A stretch of DNA of 64,000 nucleotides from UBA7430 sp002478765 (GCA_943789355.1 CALSTU010000002.1:434001-498000); one strand, 5' to 3'; numbered from the stretch's first letter, positions 18,956 to 29,463 are shown. The notes: a model not told the origin generated them from the sequence alone. Numbers and translations are program-made.

Positions 18956-20227
18956 TTATTTTAGTATTTGATTCAACACCCTGCAATTTAAACAATTTCT
19001 CGGAATGCAATAATTCTGATGTAAATGAATTAATGCTTGGGACATTGCCGCTGATTTGACGGGTACTCCCGCTGTTTTAAAGTAATTCACCACTTTATTA
19101 TTTTCATACTTCAAATGCATGAATGCATCCAGCACACGCTGCATCATCAATTCATCAGAATGTTGTTTTGCATAAAAAAAACAAAAAGGCAATATGGCAT
19201 TTATAAGGATTATATTAACTGTAAAAGAACCCAATCTATTGTTTCTTTTTTTTGATTTTTTATCAAAAACATAATGACTCTTCCAATATTCTGACAAATT
19301 CAAATTGAAAAAAGGAAGAATTTCATCGACATGTTTGAATTGAAAAAGTAGGTCAAACATAGATTCGGACTTGAAAACAAAATCTGCCAAATAAGAGATT
19401 CGGAGTGTTGGAAATGAATTGGGACGGAGCCTGAAAAATTTCCACTGCTGATATTCTATAGGTTCTAGCCCATACTTCTCCTTGTAAAAAACATATTCCT
19501 TCTGAAGCTCCTTTGGATAATCATCACTAAACCTCCTCTCTAATAAACCACTCTGACCATAAAGAAGTGCTTCTATTTGAAAACGACTAATACGATGTTT
19601 TTGCAGCATTCTAAAAGGCGTGACTTCAGCCAATCTAAACATGGAATCTGCATTAATGCTCAAACCTAACGAATAAGCTATCATTCGATAAAAACATTCT
19701 TGATAATTCTGTTTTGTTGCAAGGAAAACATCGCGAACATGAGCTTGCTTTATCTCCAATCGTTCTACGAGAAGTCGCTCAGCATATGAATTCCAAAAGA
19801 ACTTGTTAAGACCGCCTATTGCGTAGGAACAGGGTATCTCCGCTTTAGAGTAATACAGAGCTTCATAACCGTTCAAATATTCTTCAGGAATTAACTCCTT
19901 GAGCTCCAAACAAGGCAATGAAGATCCTTCAAGAAACACAACAACATCCTCCTCATAGACGACGTGTAATATAACGGCATTGAAATGACTGTTTTCTTCA
20001 TGGTTGTGCAGATACCAGTCGGAACTTTTAAAATGCACTTCAACATCACCACTCCAGAGCATACCACCCAGCCGCAACCTGGTATTTAAAAAGTCTGGAC
20101 CGGAGTTATGATTGTGTGTTCCCGGACTCAAAATCAAGAGCTCTTCCTTATTGGTGCATTTTAGATTTGAAAAATTAAATAATTGAAACTTCCATATGAA
20201 CTGTAAAAATTCTTCATTTACAAACAT
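18956..20227 (-). CDS. DUF2851 family protein
   Basis: Cytoplasmic protein of 423 residues, conserved in Bacteroidota and of unknown function. The recognisable N-terminal pattern is FLQFIWKFQLFN, then LSPGTHNHNSGPDFLNTRLR and WSGDVEVHFKSSDWYLH with HNHNSGPDF and the following H residues as the conserved core. The C-terminus carries a Cys cluster (NYCIPRNCLNCRVLN) that could bind metal. It is upstream of the PspC gene in a two-gene unit. Confidence 0.85.
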   Translation of the reverse strand: MFVNEEFLQFIWKFQLFNFSNLKCTNKEELLILSPGTHNHNSGPDFLNTRLRLGGMLWSGDVEVHFKSSDWYLHNHEENSHFNAVILHVVYEEDVVVFLEGSSLPCLELKELIPEEYLNGYEALYYSKAEIPCSYAIGGLNKFFWNSYAERLLVERLEIKQAHVRDVFLATKQNYQECFYRMIAYSLGLSINADSMFRLAEVTPFRMLQKHRISRFQIEALLYGQSGLLERRFSDDYPKELQKEYVFYKEKYGLEPIEYQQWKFFRLRPNSFPTLRISYLADFVFKSESMFDLLFQFKHVDEILPFFNLNLSEYWKSHYVFDKKSKKRNNRLGSFTVNIILINAILPFCFFYAKQHSDELMMQRVLDAFMHLKYENNKVVNYFKTAGVPVKSAAMSQALIHLHQNYCIPRNCLNCRVLNQILK

Positions 20228-20328
20228 TATAAATTTATTTACCCGGCCAACTGTTAATTACTAATATACATTATTATATCTAAATGGATGTGAACAAAAA
20301 TAAGTTTGATATGCAGGAAAAATAAGGC

Positions 20329-20364
20329 AAAAAAAAAGTTGCCTCAAAAATGAGGCAACTTTTA
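20329..20364 (-). terminator. Terminator downstream of rpmB
   Basis: Perfect 12-bp stem AAAGTTGCCTCA/TGAGGCAACTTT with an AAAA loop; on the minus strand it is followed by a run of T. It ends the rpmB transcript. Confidence 0.85.
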
Positions 20365-20381
20365 ATGGGGTCTGTTAAATA

Positions 20382-20621
20382 TTATTTCAACTCCATACCT
20401 TTGGCACGAGCATCTTTCAATACGGCTGAAATTCCTTTTCTGTTTACAGTTTTCAGAGCTGAAGCTGACAATTTCAAAGTAATCCATTGATCCTCTTCAG
20501 GAACGAAGAAACGCTTCTTAATCAAGTTAACACCAAACTTTCTCTTTGTTTTTCTTTGCGAGTGAGAAACATTGTTCCCTACCATCGCTTTCTTACCTGT
20601 TATACTACAAACTCTTGACAT
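20382..20621 (-). CDS. rpmB: 50S ribosomal protein L28
   Basis: Basic ribosomal protein of 79 residues beginning MSRVCSITGKKAMVGNNVSH, the L28 signature, followed by the RKTKRKFGVNL segment. It is a single-gene unit with a strong terminator. The usual Bacteroidota partner rpmG is not adjacent. Confidence 0.96.
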   Translation of the reverse strand: MSRVCSITGKKAMVGNNVSHSQRKTKRKFGVNLIKKRFFVPEEDQWITLKLSASALKTVNRKGISAVLKDARAKGMELK

Positions 20622-20694
20622 TGCTATATAAATTATGTTTTCTGTCTATTCGAAATGGATTGCAAAAGTAGGATTTTTATTCAAACGAAAAAAA

Positions 20695-21954
20695 CTATTT
20701 TATTTTTTTATCAGAAGATTCCAATTCATGAAGAAAATCTAACAATATAGCACTTGCACTTCGCTTTATGTTCCATTGCCTTTCGGAACCCATGTGATGC
20801 ACCTTAGCTTTAACACCATTTGGACCAGCAATAGCTGTCCACACAGTACCAACAGGCTTTTCATCTGAACCTCCTGATGGACCGGCTATACCTGAGGTTG
20901 AAAGAGCATAATCAACACCCATTATCCGCCTAACTGACAAAGCCATTTCCTCGACCACCTGCTTGCTTACAGCTCCAAAATCTTCTAAACTTTTTTGACG
21001 AACGCCAAGAACTTCTTGCTTAATCGTATTATCATAAGCTAAAATACTCCCTCGGAAATATGATGAACATCCAGGAACGGTCGTTATCAAATGAGCAACA
21101 TAACCTCCAGTACAACTTTCTGCTGTGGCAACAGTTGCTTTATTTTTAAGCAACAGCTCTCCAATGCGCTGCTCAACTCGATCTTTTTCTTCCCCATAAA
21201 TATGTTCCGGAATAATCGTATTCAGTTTCTGTATTTCATCATTCAATAAACTGTTGAGTTTTTGCTCATCACTCCCACTAATGCTTAATCGAAGTCGCAC
21301 TCTATTCTCTGAGGGTAGGTATGCTAATTTAACCTCCTTGGGGAGCGACTTCTCCCAATCTAAAAGCTTTACAGCTAGAATAGACTCGGGGGCTCCTTGA
21401 GTTAGTATCGTTCTGTGAACAAAAAAACCACCTCCATACTTTAACTGCAATTTAGGTAGAACTAAATCATTCATCATACCTTTCATCTCTCGAGGAACAC
21501 CGGGCATTGAAATGAACTGTTTTTTATTCTCCTCAAACCACATCCCCATAGCAGTACCTATAGGATTCATTAGGATTGTACACTTCGAAGGTAAATCCGC
21601 TTGTTGCTCATTGAGCTTGTTGATTGTTTTTCGACCCTTCTTCAAAAATAAGTCTTTTATATGCTGAAGAGCCTCTTCGTTTCTTACCAAACGATCATCA
21701 AAAATTTTGGCTAGGGTGTTCTTTGTAATGTCATCGTTTGTGGGGCCAAGACCTCCAGTTATAAGCACAACATCTGTTAATTGACCTGCGCGTTTTATGG
21801 TTCTTATAATTTCTTCTTCATCATCTGAAATCGAATATATTTTCTGCACTTGCAAACCAATCTCATTGAGTCTTTGAGCCATCCAAGCCGAATTTGTATC
21901 AACTATTTGACCTATTAAAATCTCATCACCTATCGTTACTATGGATACTTTCAT
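20695..21954 (-). CDS. cinA: CinA family nicotinamide mononucleotide deamidase / competence-damage protein
   Basis: 419 residues from the ATG at 21954; an upstream in-frame ATG at 22005 would add 17 residues, but MKVSIVTIGDEILIGQIVDTN is the typical CinA start. The N-terminal MoCF/COG1058 domain has VVLITGGLGPTNDDITK; the C-terminal CinA domain has VATAESCTGGYVAHLIT and ALSTSGIAGPSGG, the NMN amidohydrolase region. Role: pyridine nucleotide salvage (NMN deamidation, ADP-ribose pyrophosphatase), by family knowledge. Confidence 0.93.
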   Translation of the reverse strand: MKVSIVTIGDEILIGQIVDTNSAWMAQRLNEIGLQVQKIYSISDDEEEIIRTIKRAGQLTDVVLITGGLGPTNDDITKNTLAKIFDDRLVRNEEALQHIKDLFLKKGRKTINKLNEQQADLPSKCTILMNPIGTAMGMWFEENKKQFISMPGVPREMKGMMNDLVLPKLQLKYGGGFFVHRTILTQGAPESILAVKLLDWEKSLPKEVKLAYLPSENRVRLRLSISGSDEQKLNSLLNDEIQKLNTIIPEHIYGEEKDRVEQRIGELLLKNKATVATAESCTGGYVAHLITTVPGCSSYFRGSILAYDNTIKQEVLGVRQKSLEDFGAVSKQVVEEMALSVRRIMGVDYALSTSGIAGPSGGSDEKPVGTVWTAIAGPNGVKAKVHHMGSERQWNIKRSASAILLDFLHELESSDKKIK

Positions 21955-22128
21955 ATTTTCTTTAATCAATCTGGAAAAGATACTAAATTTATCGTGGGGT
22001 ACCATTCTGTAAAAAGATTGTAGCGAATACTTCTAGCCCCTTAAAACGCGGAAAATAGACGACACCTAAATCGAAAAATCTAAGCTGTTTTAGTCCAAAC
22101 AATTATGGAGGCGGCAGCGAACAAATAA

Positions 22129-22818
22129 TTATAAATTTGAGGTAATCTGATTTACTTTTTTCAACACCCAATCCAACTGTTCCTGGGGGCTCAGGTTACT
22201 GTTATCCAATACTATCGCGTCATCAGTTTGAATTAAGGGCGCAATCTCTCTGTGCGTGTCTCTATAATCTCGTTCGGCAATATTAGATCTTACGGAATCA
22301 AAATCCACATCGTCTCCTTTTGCGAGCAACTCATCATACCGTCGTCGGGCTCTAATTTCCTCTGAGGCTGTCATGAATAATTTCAACTCCGCTTTTGGAA
22401 AAACAACCGAACCAATATCTCTGCCGTCCATTACTAAACCTTTTTTGACTCCCATCATCTGTTGCTGAGCAACTAAAAATGCTCTTACTTGGGGTATGGC
22501 ACTGATTCTGCTAACACAATTAGAAACCTCCATACCTCTAATTTCGGACTCAACAGGCTCTTCATTCAAACAGACAACCGAATTAGAATCAGTTGCCAAA
22601 AAGAAGGAAATTTCAATGCTTTTTAGGTCAGCGATCAAACTCTCAACATTTATGTCTGAACCCATCAGGTAACCCTGCCTTAATGCATGTAAAGAGACAG
22701 CCCTGTACATCGCCCCAGTATCAATATAAGTGTAGCCTAAAACTTTTGCTAAAGACTTCGCTATAGTGCTCTTACCCGTTGAAGAATATCCGTCTACTGC
22801 TATAATAATTGGAATCAT
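22129..22818 (-). CDS. cmk: Cytidylate kinase
   Basis: Phosphorylates CMP and dCMP; 229 residues. The P-loop IIAVDGYSSTGKSTIAK starts the protein, with YIDTGAMYRAVS and VMDGRDIGSVVFP, the classic Cmk substrate motifs. It overlaps the end of porQ by 4 nt (ATGA), an arrangement suggesting coupled translation. Confidence 0.95.
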   Translation of the reverse strand: MIPIIIAVDGYSSTGKSTIAKSLAKVLGYTYIDTGAMYRAVSLHALRQGYLMGSDINVESLIADLKSIEISFFLATDSNSVVCLNEEPVESEIRGMEVSNCVSRISAIPQVRAFLVAQQQMMGVKKGLVMDGRDIGSVVFPKAELKLFMTASEEIRARRRYDELLAKGDDVDFDSVRSNIAERDYRDTHREIAPLIQTDDAIVLDNSNLSPQEQLDWVLKKVNQITSNL

Positions 22819-23846
22819 TTTCTTTTAAATTTAGCTGCATTTGAGATTATAGAAAATGTGTGCATAGGACCAATTGCATGATAGAATGCCCGAGCATAAT
22901 CAAGTTGGAATTTACGCACTTTCACACCAAACCCCCATGACATACCTACATTATGTTTGTAAACATCCATGGCGAGTTCCTGACGCCTTCTGAAGTTATA
23001 ACCCATCCTAATATTGAAGCTTTTTCCTAATAAAAACTCACCGCCCAAATGAAGATGAGATAAAATTTTATCTCGGGTCTTTGACTGTACCTGAACCTCT
23101 TCATTCGTAATCAAATCCAGCGAGGATTCTTCCGGATCTATGTACGACAAATCCCATTTTTCAAGATGAGACCAAGTAACAGACCATCGAAAAGGTGCAT
23201 GCTGCAATCTTGACGAAACCCCCACCATAACTTCAAAAGGCATGGGTTCAGATTTACCGGCATACGTTTTAAACTGAAATCCGATGTTTTTGACTAACAA
23301 TGAAGCTAAAACACGACGCTCTTTGTATTCATATGTAGCTGATAAATCAGCCAAAAGACCATAGGAATCATAAGACTCTAAATTGGAATAAACCCCCTTA
23401 ATAGAGGATCCGAATCGAAAACCAGACCTTTTGTATAGAGTAGCTGAAGTGTATAAGGCATATTCTCCCGCATTGAATTCGCCCAGTGAATTCCCATACG
23501 CGTCAGTCCTGTCAAAATCACCGTAATTTAAATACTGTATCCCCAAACTTATGTTTCCTAATTTATCATTGGGGAGTCCATAAACCATAGAACCAAATCG
23601 GATGCCCGCATAGTAGTTGGTGTAGTTTAATGATAATTGATGATTCATGCCAACATGATTCAAGGAAGGCAATTGTTGCGCCAAATTCACATCATCATCT
23701 AAGGTATTGACCAAAACATTCCCTAAGGCTAAAACTCGGGCTGAAGAAGTTAAATTCAGAAACTCGAAGGTATTGCCCCCCCCTGTTTGTGCGAGCAAAG
23801 AAGCGCTGCATATAGACAAGAATAAAAAAACTCGAATCCATTTCAT
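22815..23846 (-). CDS. porQ: Type IX secretion system protein PorQ
   Basis: Outer-membrane beta-barrel protein of 343 residues with an N-terminal signal peptide (residues 1-19, ending SLLAQ). The start TGGGNTFEFLNLTSSARVLALG is typical of PorQ/PorV-like proteins, as are the alternating aromatic strands. Family knowledge places PorQ in the T9SS shuttle and attachment machinery. It fits with the T9SS-sorted surface proteins at 48-62 kb. Start taken at the Met before the hydrophobic signal. Confidence 0.83.
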   Translation of the reverse strand: MKWIRVFLFLSICSASLLAQTGGGNTFEFLNLTSSARVLALGNVLVNTLDDDVNLAQQLPSLNHVGMNHQLSLNYTNYYAGIRFGSMVYGLPNDKLGNISLGIQYLNYGDFDRTDAYGNSLGEFNAGEYALYTSATLYKRSGFRFGSSIKGVYSNLESYDSYGLLADLSATYEYKERRVLASLLVKNIGFQFKTYAGKSEPMPFEVMVGVSSRLQHAPFRWSVTWSHLEKWDLSYIDPEESSLDLITNEEVQVQSKTRDKILSHLHLGGEFLLGKSFNIRMGYNFRRRQELAMDVYKHNVGMSWGFGVKVRKFQLDYARAFYHAIGPMHTFSIISNAAKFKRK

Positions 23847-23946
23847 AATTGCTAAAATAGTAATCTATTCGGTAACGATGTCTTGATGAACTTAGTATTT
23901 TACAAAAAGCTTTTTAGCTTTGTTAGTGAATTTTAATAAATGAAAA

Positions 23947-26067
23947 ATGAAAAGAATTTTACTGTTTGTACTGATATGCTCATTATCCAAAGCTTATGCT
24001 CAAAAAGACTCTTTATCACTTGAAGACGCAATCTTATCTCGATGGACTAAGTTTGCTCCTGATCGCATTAGCGGGCTTCAATGGGTGAAAAATAGCAATA
24101 ACATTTGTTACACTAAAGAAAGTCAAATGGTGATAGAAAATATTGAAGGCGACCAAAATACAATCCCACTATCTAAAATAAATAAGCACTTTAACGAAGA
24201 CAGCTTAGGTAAATTTCCGACAATACACTGGTTAGATCAGGATCGTTTCCGATTTCAGAAAAACTCAACTTTTCACATCTATGATTTATCTAAGGACTAC
24301 TTAACTAACCTGCTAAGCTTTGACAAAAACGCTCATCACACTGAATTTTCAAATAAAGCACTCGCCTTAGCATACACCCTAGAAAACAACCTTCTCATTC
24401 AAGACTCAAATAATAAAACACACCGGATTACATCAGACGAATCATCAGACATCGTCAACGGTCAAGCGGTTCATCGTTACGAGTTTGGCATTTCAAAGGG
24501 TACATTCTGGTCCAACTCGGGAAAATACATCGCGTTCTACAGAAAAGATGAGTCTATGGTTACAGCGTATCCTTTGGTAAACACAAGTGGCAGAATTGCT
24601 ACGATTGACAACGTCAAATATCCTATGGCTGGCATGGAAAGTCATCATGTAACTTTGGGTGTTTACAATCTGAAAAATGAAAAAACTATTTTTTTAAAAA
24701 CAGGGGAACCTAAGGATCAATACCTCACAAATATCGCGTGGGGACCAAAAGACGAGTACATCTATATTGCTATTTTAAACAGAGATCAAAACCATATGAA
24801 ACTCAACAAGTATGATGCGAAATCAGGTAAATATGTTAAAACCCTGTTTGAGGAGAAACACGAAAAGTACACTCAACCTCTTCATCCAATGATTTTTATA
24901 CCGGGACACGACAACGAATTTCTTTGGAGATCGGAACGAGATGGCTTCGACCACTTTTACCGTTACAACACTGAGGGACAACTATTAAATCAAGTCACTA
25001 ATGGAGAATGGGTTGTCAAAGACTTTATTGCATTTTCAGACCAATCCATTCTTTTTACCGGAACACACAATCATGCTTTAGAAACTCAAGTATTTAAAAG
25101 CTCCTTAAACTCCTCTCGATCAACAAGAATCTCAAAGGCTAAAGGGGTACATCGCATTCAAGCCAGTTCCAATGGACAATATCTAATTGATTTACACAGC
25201 AGCCTTGAAAATCCCAGAACGATTGAATTAATAGATTATAATGGAAAATCAATACGCACCTTACTTCAATCTGAAGACCCATTTGAAAATATAGAAATTG
25301 CTCAAACAGAATTGTACACGATTAAGACAAAAGGTGCAACTGCTTTAAATTGTAGAATGATAAAGCCGGCAGATTTTGACACTGCAAAAACTTACCCAGC
25401 TTTGGTATACGTGTATAATGGCCCCGGAGTTCAACTACTTCATAATTCGCACCTGGCAGCAGCCCCTTTGTGGATGCATTATTTGGCTAATGAGAAGAAT
25501 TACATCGTGTTTACGGTTGACGGTAGAGGTTCTGAAAACAGAGGACGTGATTTTGAGCAGGAAATATTTAGAAATCTTGGCGAAGTAGAAATGCAAGACC
25601 AAATAAGAGGTGTCGAGCACCTAAAATCTCTTAAATTTATCGATGGAAATAGAATTGCTGTTCACGGATGGAGCTATGGGGGGTTTATGACAACCAACTT
25701 AATGTGTACATATCCAAACGTATTTACCTGTGGCGTTGCAGGTGGGCCAGTTACAGACTGGAAACTTTATGAGGTCATGTACACAGAACGTTTCATGGAT
25801 ACACCGCAAACCAACCCCAAAGGTTACGAAAGCACGAATCTGATCAATAAAGCTGAGAATTTAAAAGGAGATCTGCTTATGATACACGGAGCACAAGATG
25901 ACGTAGTCGTTTGGCAGCATTCTCTGGCCTTTGTTCAGCAATGTGTGGAGAAGGACGTTCAACTGGACTACTTTGCCTACCCACACCACCCTCACAATGT
26001 TCGTGGAAAAGACCGTGTGCATCTGATGAGAAAGGTCATTGATTACATCATTGATCACAATCAATAG
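23947..26067 (+). CDS. S9 family peptidase (dipeptidyl peptidase IV type)
   Basis: Secreted serine peptidase of 706 residues with a signal peptide (residues 1-18, ending AYAQ). An N-terminal DPP IV beta-propeller covers roughly residues 30-450 and an alpha/beta-hydrolase domain the rest. The catalytic triad is visible: Ser in GWSYGG (near 576), Asp in HGAQDDVV (near 650) and His in YPHHPHNV (near 681). The YVYNGPG loop precedes the domain core. It likely trims peptides in the periplasm. It is divergent from porQ, with a 100-nt intergenic region. Confidence 0.92.
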   Translation: MKRILLFVLICSLSKAYAQKDSLSLEDAILSRWTKFAPDRISGLQWVKNSNNICYTKESQMVIENIEGDQNTIPLSKINKHFNEDSLGKFPTIHWLDQDRFRFQKNSTFHIYDLSKDYLTNLLSFDKNAHHTEFSNKALALAYTLENNLLIQDSNNKTHRITSDESSDIVNGQAVHRYEFGISKGTFWSNSGKYIAFYRKDESMVTAYPLVNTSGRIATIDNVKYPMAGMESHHVTLGVYNLKNEKTIFLKTGEPKDQYLTNIAWGPKDEYIYIAILNRDQNHMKLNKYDAKSGKYVKTLFEEKHEKYTQPLHPMIFIPGHDNEFLWRSERDGFDHFYRYNTEGQLLNQVTNGEWVVKDFIAFSDQSILFTGTHNHALETQVFKSSLNSSRSTRISKAKGVHRIQASSNGQYLIDLHSSLENPRTIELIDYNGKSIRTLLQSEDPFENIEIAQTELYTIKTKGATALNCRMIKPADFDTAKTYPALVYVYNGPGVQLLHNSHLAAAPLWMHYLANEKNYIVFTVDGRGSENRGRDFEQEIFRNLGEVEMQDQIRGVEHLKSLKFIDGNRIAVHGWSYGGFMTTNLMCTYPNVFTCGVAGGPVTDWKLYEVMYTERFMDTPQTNPKGYESTNLINKAENLKGDLLMIHGAQDDVVVWQHSLAFVQQCVEKDVQLDYFAYPHHPHNVRGKDRVHLMRKVIDYIIDHNQ

Positions 26068-26075
26068 TGAGTAAA

Positions 26076-26465
26076 TTAACCATTATATATAGTATCTCCC
26101 ATCATTACAACTCCGAGAACATCTGGGTACTTAGGGAGGTTATTGCCTATGATGCCTAAAAGGTCTGATTCGATTTGATTGTTGAGTATGACATCTATAA
26201 ATTCATCAACGTCAGAATCTTTCGTGAAAGTGCCCATAAAAGCATTCCAAGTTTGATCTGAAATAACCAACTTGCTTACGACAGTCAAATAAACCTTTCC
26301 AAATTGTCGGGTCTGAAAATAATACTCCCTTTGTAATTTACCATCAATAAGCTCTTCGAGCAGGCGTGTATTGCGAACTCCCAAGTGATCGTCCTTCTGA
26401 GAAAAATCAATTCCAAAAGGAGAGAACTGATGTGTACTTTGTCTAAGTGCGTATGTTGTTGTCAT
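26076..26465 (-). CDS. Hypothetical protein next to a WYL-type regulator
   Basis: I do not recognise this 129-residue protein. It has no signal peptide or membrane span and ends GVVMMGDTIYNG. It is mixed alpha/beta in look, with many charged residues in the middle. It lies 85 nt downstream of the HTH-WYL regulator on the same strand, so it may be that regulator's partner or target. It converges on the S9 peptidase gene with an 8-nt gap. Confidence 0.65.
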   Translation of the reverse strand: MTTTYALRQSTHQFSPFGIDFSQKDDHLGVRNTRLLEELIDGKLQREYYFQTRQFGKVYLTVVSKLVISDQTWNAFMGTFTKDSDVDEFIDVILNNQIESDLLGIIGNNLPKYPDVLGVVMMGDTIYNG

Positions 26466-26550
26466 GATTTTGTGTGTTTTTCTACACTACAAATCAAGAA
26501 TAATGAAGTGACAACTTATGTCACTGTATCAATTACTACCATAAAAAATA

Positions 26551-27438
26551 TTAAAGGGTCTTTTTGAATATTGCAAATTCAGCCGTCAGATCCATGGAAT
26601 TGATGATCTGAACTTCATCGGGAAACGCTAACAAAAATCTAAGTAAATATTCTGAAATATAAACTTTACCAGAAAAAACGTAATCATCTGTCTTGCCCTT
26701 GATTAAGGGCTTTGTTTGAGGGTAAAACTGAATTAAATAAGAATATGCCTTTCGCTGCAACTTCAATTCAACATCAAAAAGTCGCTCTCCTTTGTAACCA
26801 AAAGAGTCTATCGGTTGCACCTCTATTTTTGAAGCAAACTGCTGCTGTTTCTGCAACACCTCTACCTGACCAATCCTATTGATGTTGAAAATTCTGGCTT
26901 CGCTTGGAGCTTTTTGGACATCAACGCCGATGACACCGGTATAATTCGTTGTAAAAGTTATGGGTTCAAACAAACGATTGGTGTCAGTATTCGAATTTAA
27001 TGAAGAATAATTCAACAATTTTACCTGTGTTTTTTCTTGAATCGCCTTCGATAACTTTTCAATCTTCAAACCATTACTCGCATTTAAAATATTCTCCCCT
27101 ATTTGAGCTTGCTCACTCATCATGTGAAGCTTCTTCAGTATGTGTTCGGACAAATTATGAGAAGCCGACAAACGCTTTATGGATTGTCGGATCAAAAGGG
27201 ATTCTTCTGAATTGAAAGTAAATTGATACTCATCACCTTCCTCCGTAGGAATAAAATAAGCTCCTTCAAAATCTGCATCTATCACAAAGCCCAGTTCTTC
27301 AAGTAAGTTGAAGTATCTGTATACGGTTCGCTTAGAAATTTCTAGAATATCTGCGAGTTCCTTGGGAGTTCTTCTTCGAACTCCTTTTAACAAACTAATC
27401 AGTTTAAATATTCGCAATATCTTACGTTGTTCGGCCAT
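26551..27438 (-). CDS. HTH (DeoR/HTH_11) and WYL-type transcriptional regulator
   Basis: 295 residues. The N-terminal winged helix (about residues 8-60) contains TPKELADILEISKRTVYRYF; the middle and C-terminus look like a WYL-type sensor domain, with RLFEPITFTTNYTGVIGVDV near residue 155. WYL regulators bind nucleic-acid or nucleotide ligands and can repress or activate neighbours. It is divergent from the M1 peptidase gene (61-nt gap), so either that gene or the downstream unknown protein could be its target. Confidence 0.8.
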   Translation of the reverse strand: MAEQRKILRIFKLISLLKGVRRRTPKELADILEISKRTVYRYFNLLEELGFVIDADFEGAYFIPTEEGDEYQFTFNSEESLLIRQSIKRLSASHNLSEHILKKLHMMSEQAQIGENILNASNGLKIEKLSKAIQEKTQVKLLNYSSLNSNTDTNRLFEPITFTTNYTGVIGVDVQKAPSEARIFNINRIGQVEVLQKQQQFASKIEVQPIDSFGYKGERLFDVELKLQRKAYSYLIQFYPQTKPLIKGKTDDYVFSGKVYISEYLLRFLLAFPDEVQIINSMDLTAEFAIFKKTL

Positions 27439-27499
27439 CTATGAATTGAAAAAATATAGTTTGTAGATTTAGGCTCTAAATTAATCAAAATCTGCACGA

Positions 27500-29407
27500 A
27501 TGAAAAAATGTTTTTCAACCCTTATAATTTTAATCATATCCTTACCCATTTTCGGTCAGAACTATTGGCAACAAGAAGCTCACTATAAAATGGACGTCGA
27601 CTTTGATGCTACACATCATCAATTTGAAGGACTGCAAAACTTGACTTACATCAATCATTCTCCCGACACGTTAACCCAAGTTTTCTATCATTTATATTTT
27701 AACGCCTTCCAACCCGGAAGCATGATGGATGTCAGGTCTAAAACCATTATTGACTCGGACAGACGGGTTGGGAACCGCATCTCTAAGCTCAAACCTACAC
27801 AAATAGGATTGCAAGAAATATGGAGCTTAGAACAAAATGGGGTCTTCTTAGATTTTGAAATTAACGAGACCATCCTTGAGGTCTCACTAGCTGAAAGTAT
27901 ACTTCCTAATGATACGGTTGAATTTCGTATGAAATATAAAACCCAAGTCCCCATACAAATTCGGCGTTCGGGTAGGATGAACTCAGAGGGTATTGACTAC
28001 TCCATGTCACAATGGTATCCTAAACTATGTGAATACGACAAAGATGGTTGGCACGCCAATCCCTATGTAGGAAGAGAGTTTTATGGTATATGGGGTTCTT
28101 TCGACGTCACCATACACATGGACTCTAAATACACCATTGCAGCTACTGGGGTTCTTCAAAATCCGGACGAAATCGGTCATGGATACTCAGAATTAACCCT
28201 GGACACCATTCCCACGAAATTGTCGTGGAATTTTAAAGCCGAAAAGGTTCATGATTTTGTGTGGGCTGCTGACCCTGACTACACTCACGAAATCATACAA
28301 AATGACAACGGTCCTAACTTTCATCTTTTCTATCAGCAGGGAGAAAAAACCAAACACTGGAAAGATTTGGGTAAGTACATGATACGTACTTTTGAATATG
28401 CCAATAAACATTTTGGGGAATACCCCTACCCACACTACTCCATCATACAAGGCGGAGATGGTGGTATGGAATACCCTATGGCAACTTTAATTACCGGTCA
28501 TAGAAGCTTGAAAAGTCTTGTTGGCGTTTCCGTTCACGAAGCTATGCATAGTTGGTACCACGGATTACTCGCAACTAATGAGGCCCTCTATGCTTGGATG
28601 GATGAAGGTTTTACCTCATATGCTTCTAACCGAATTGAATACGAATTTTTCCCCGAAGACTTCCCTGGTATACACGAAGGGTCTTACAAAAGTTACAAGC
28701 GAATTGCCAACAGCCACTATGAAGAACCATTGTGTACGCATGCAGATCATTTTGACACCAATTGGGCATATGGAGTTGCTTCATACTCAAAAGGCGTAGT
28801 CATCCTGGATCAGTTAAGTTACATTGTAGGTGATGAAGTGGTTGAAAGATCTTTAAAACGATACTTTGATGAATGGGCTTATAAGCATCCAGATGCAAGA
28901 GACTTTAAACGCATCGTTGAAAAGGAAAGCAATATGGAATTGGATTGGTATTTCGAGTATTTCGTGAACTCAACCAAAACTATTGACTACGGCATTCACG
29001 AGATCAATAAAAAGGAGAATGGGACTCTAATCACACTAAAAAAAGGAGAAATGCCGATGCCTGTAGAATTTGAGATTGAAATGAACGATGGTCGTTTGTC
29101 TAACTATTATATTCCAACCGTACTGATGCGAGGAGAAAAGGAAGTGGAATCGGGTACGAAAATTTTAGAGGATTGGCCATGGACAAACACACACTATTCA
29201 ATAAACATTGATCATAAGCCCTCTGAAATCAAGGTAATTAGGCTACACAACACAGGGCAAATTGCTGATGTAGAACCTTTAAATGATAACGTAACTGTAC
29301 CAAGAAAATGGAATTGGGACAAACATAAATTAAAACTACAGATCCTTGAAAAGAAAAAGAAAAAAGGAATTCAAAAAACCATGAAAATGAAAAAGGTAGC
29401 TTTATAG
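27500..29407 (+). CDS. M1 family metallopeptidase
   Basis: Secreted zinc aminopeptidase-like protein of 635 residues with a signal peptide ending near residue 20 (PIFGQ). The M1 N-terminal beta domain precedes GGDGGMEYPM, then the zinc motif HEAMHSWYHG near residue 346 and the third ligand Glu in WMDEGFTSYAS. The C-terminus after about residue 520 is Lys-rich. Function: peptide or protein cleavage outside the cytoplasm; the substrate is unknown. Confidence 0.92.
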   Translation: MKKCFSTLIILIISLPIFGQNYWQQEAHYKMDVDFDATHHQFEGLQNLTYINHSPDTLTQVFYHLYFNAFQPGSMMDVRSKTIIDSDRRVGNRISKLKPTQIGLQEIWSLEQNGVFLDFEINETILEVSLAESILPNDTVEFRMKYKTQVPIQIRRSGRMNSEGIDYSMSQWYPKLCEYDKDGWHANPYVGREFYGIWGSFDVTIHMDSKYTIAATGVLQNPDEIGHGYSELTLDTIPTKLSWNFKAEKVHDFVWAADPDYTHEIIQNDNGPNFHLFYQQGEKTKHWKDLGKYMIRTFEYANKHFGEYPYPHYSIIQGGDGGMEYPMATLITGHRSLKSLVGVSVHEAMHSWYHGLLATNEALYAWMDEGFTSYASNRIEYEFFPEDFPGIHEGSYKSYKRIANSHYEEPLCTHADHFDTNWAYGVASYSKGVVILDQLSYIVGDEVVERSLKRYFDEWAYKHPDARDFKRIVEKESNMELDWYFEYFVNSTKTIDYGIHEINKKENGTLITLKKGEMPMPVEFEIEMNDGRLSNYYIPTVLMRGEKEVESGTKILEDWPWTNTHYSINIDHKPSEIKVIRLHNTGQIADVEPLNDNVTVPRKWNWDKHKLKLQILEKKKKKGIQKTMKMKKVAL

Positions 29408-29463
29408 TCTGTTAATGAAGATATTCTTGTAAAGAGGGTTTGCTAAAAGATTCATCAAAAAAT

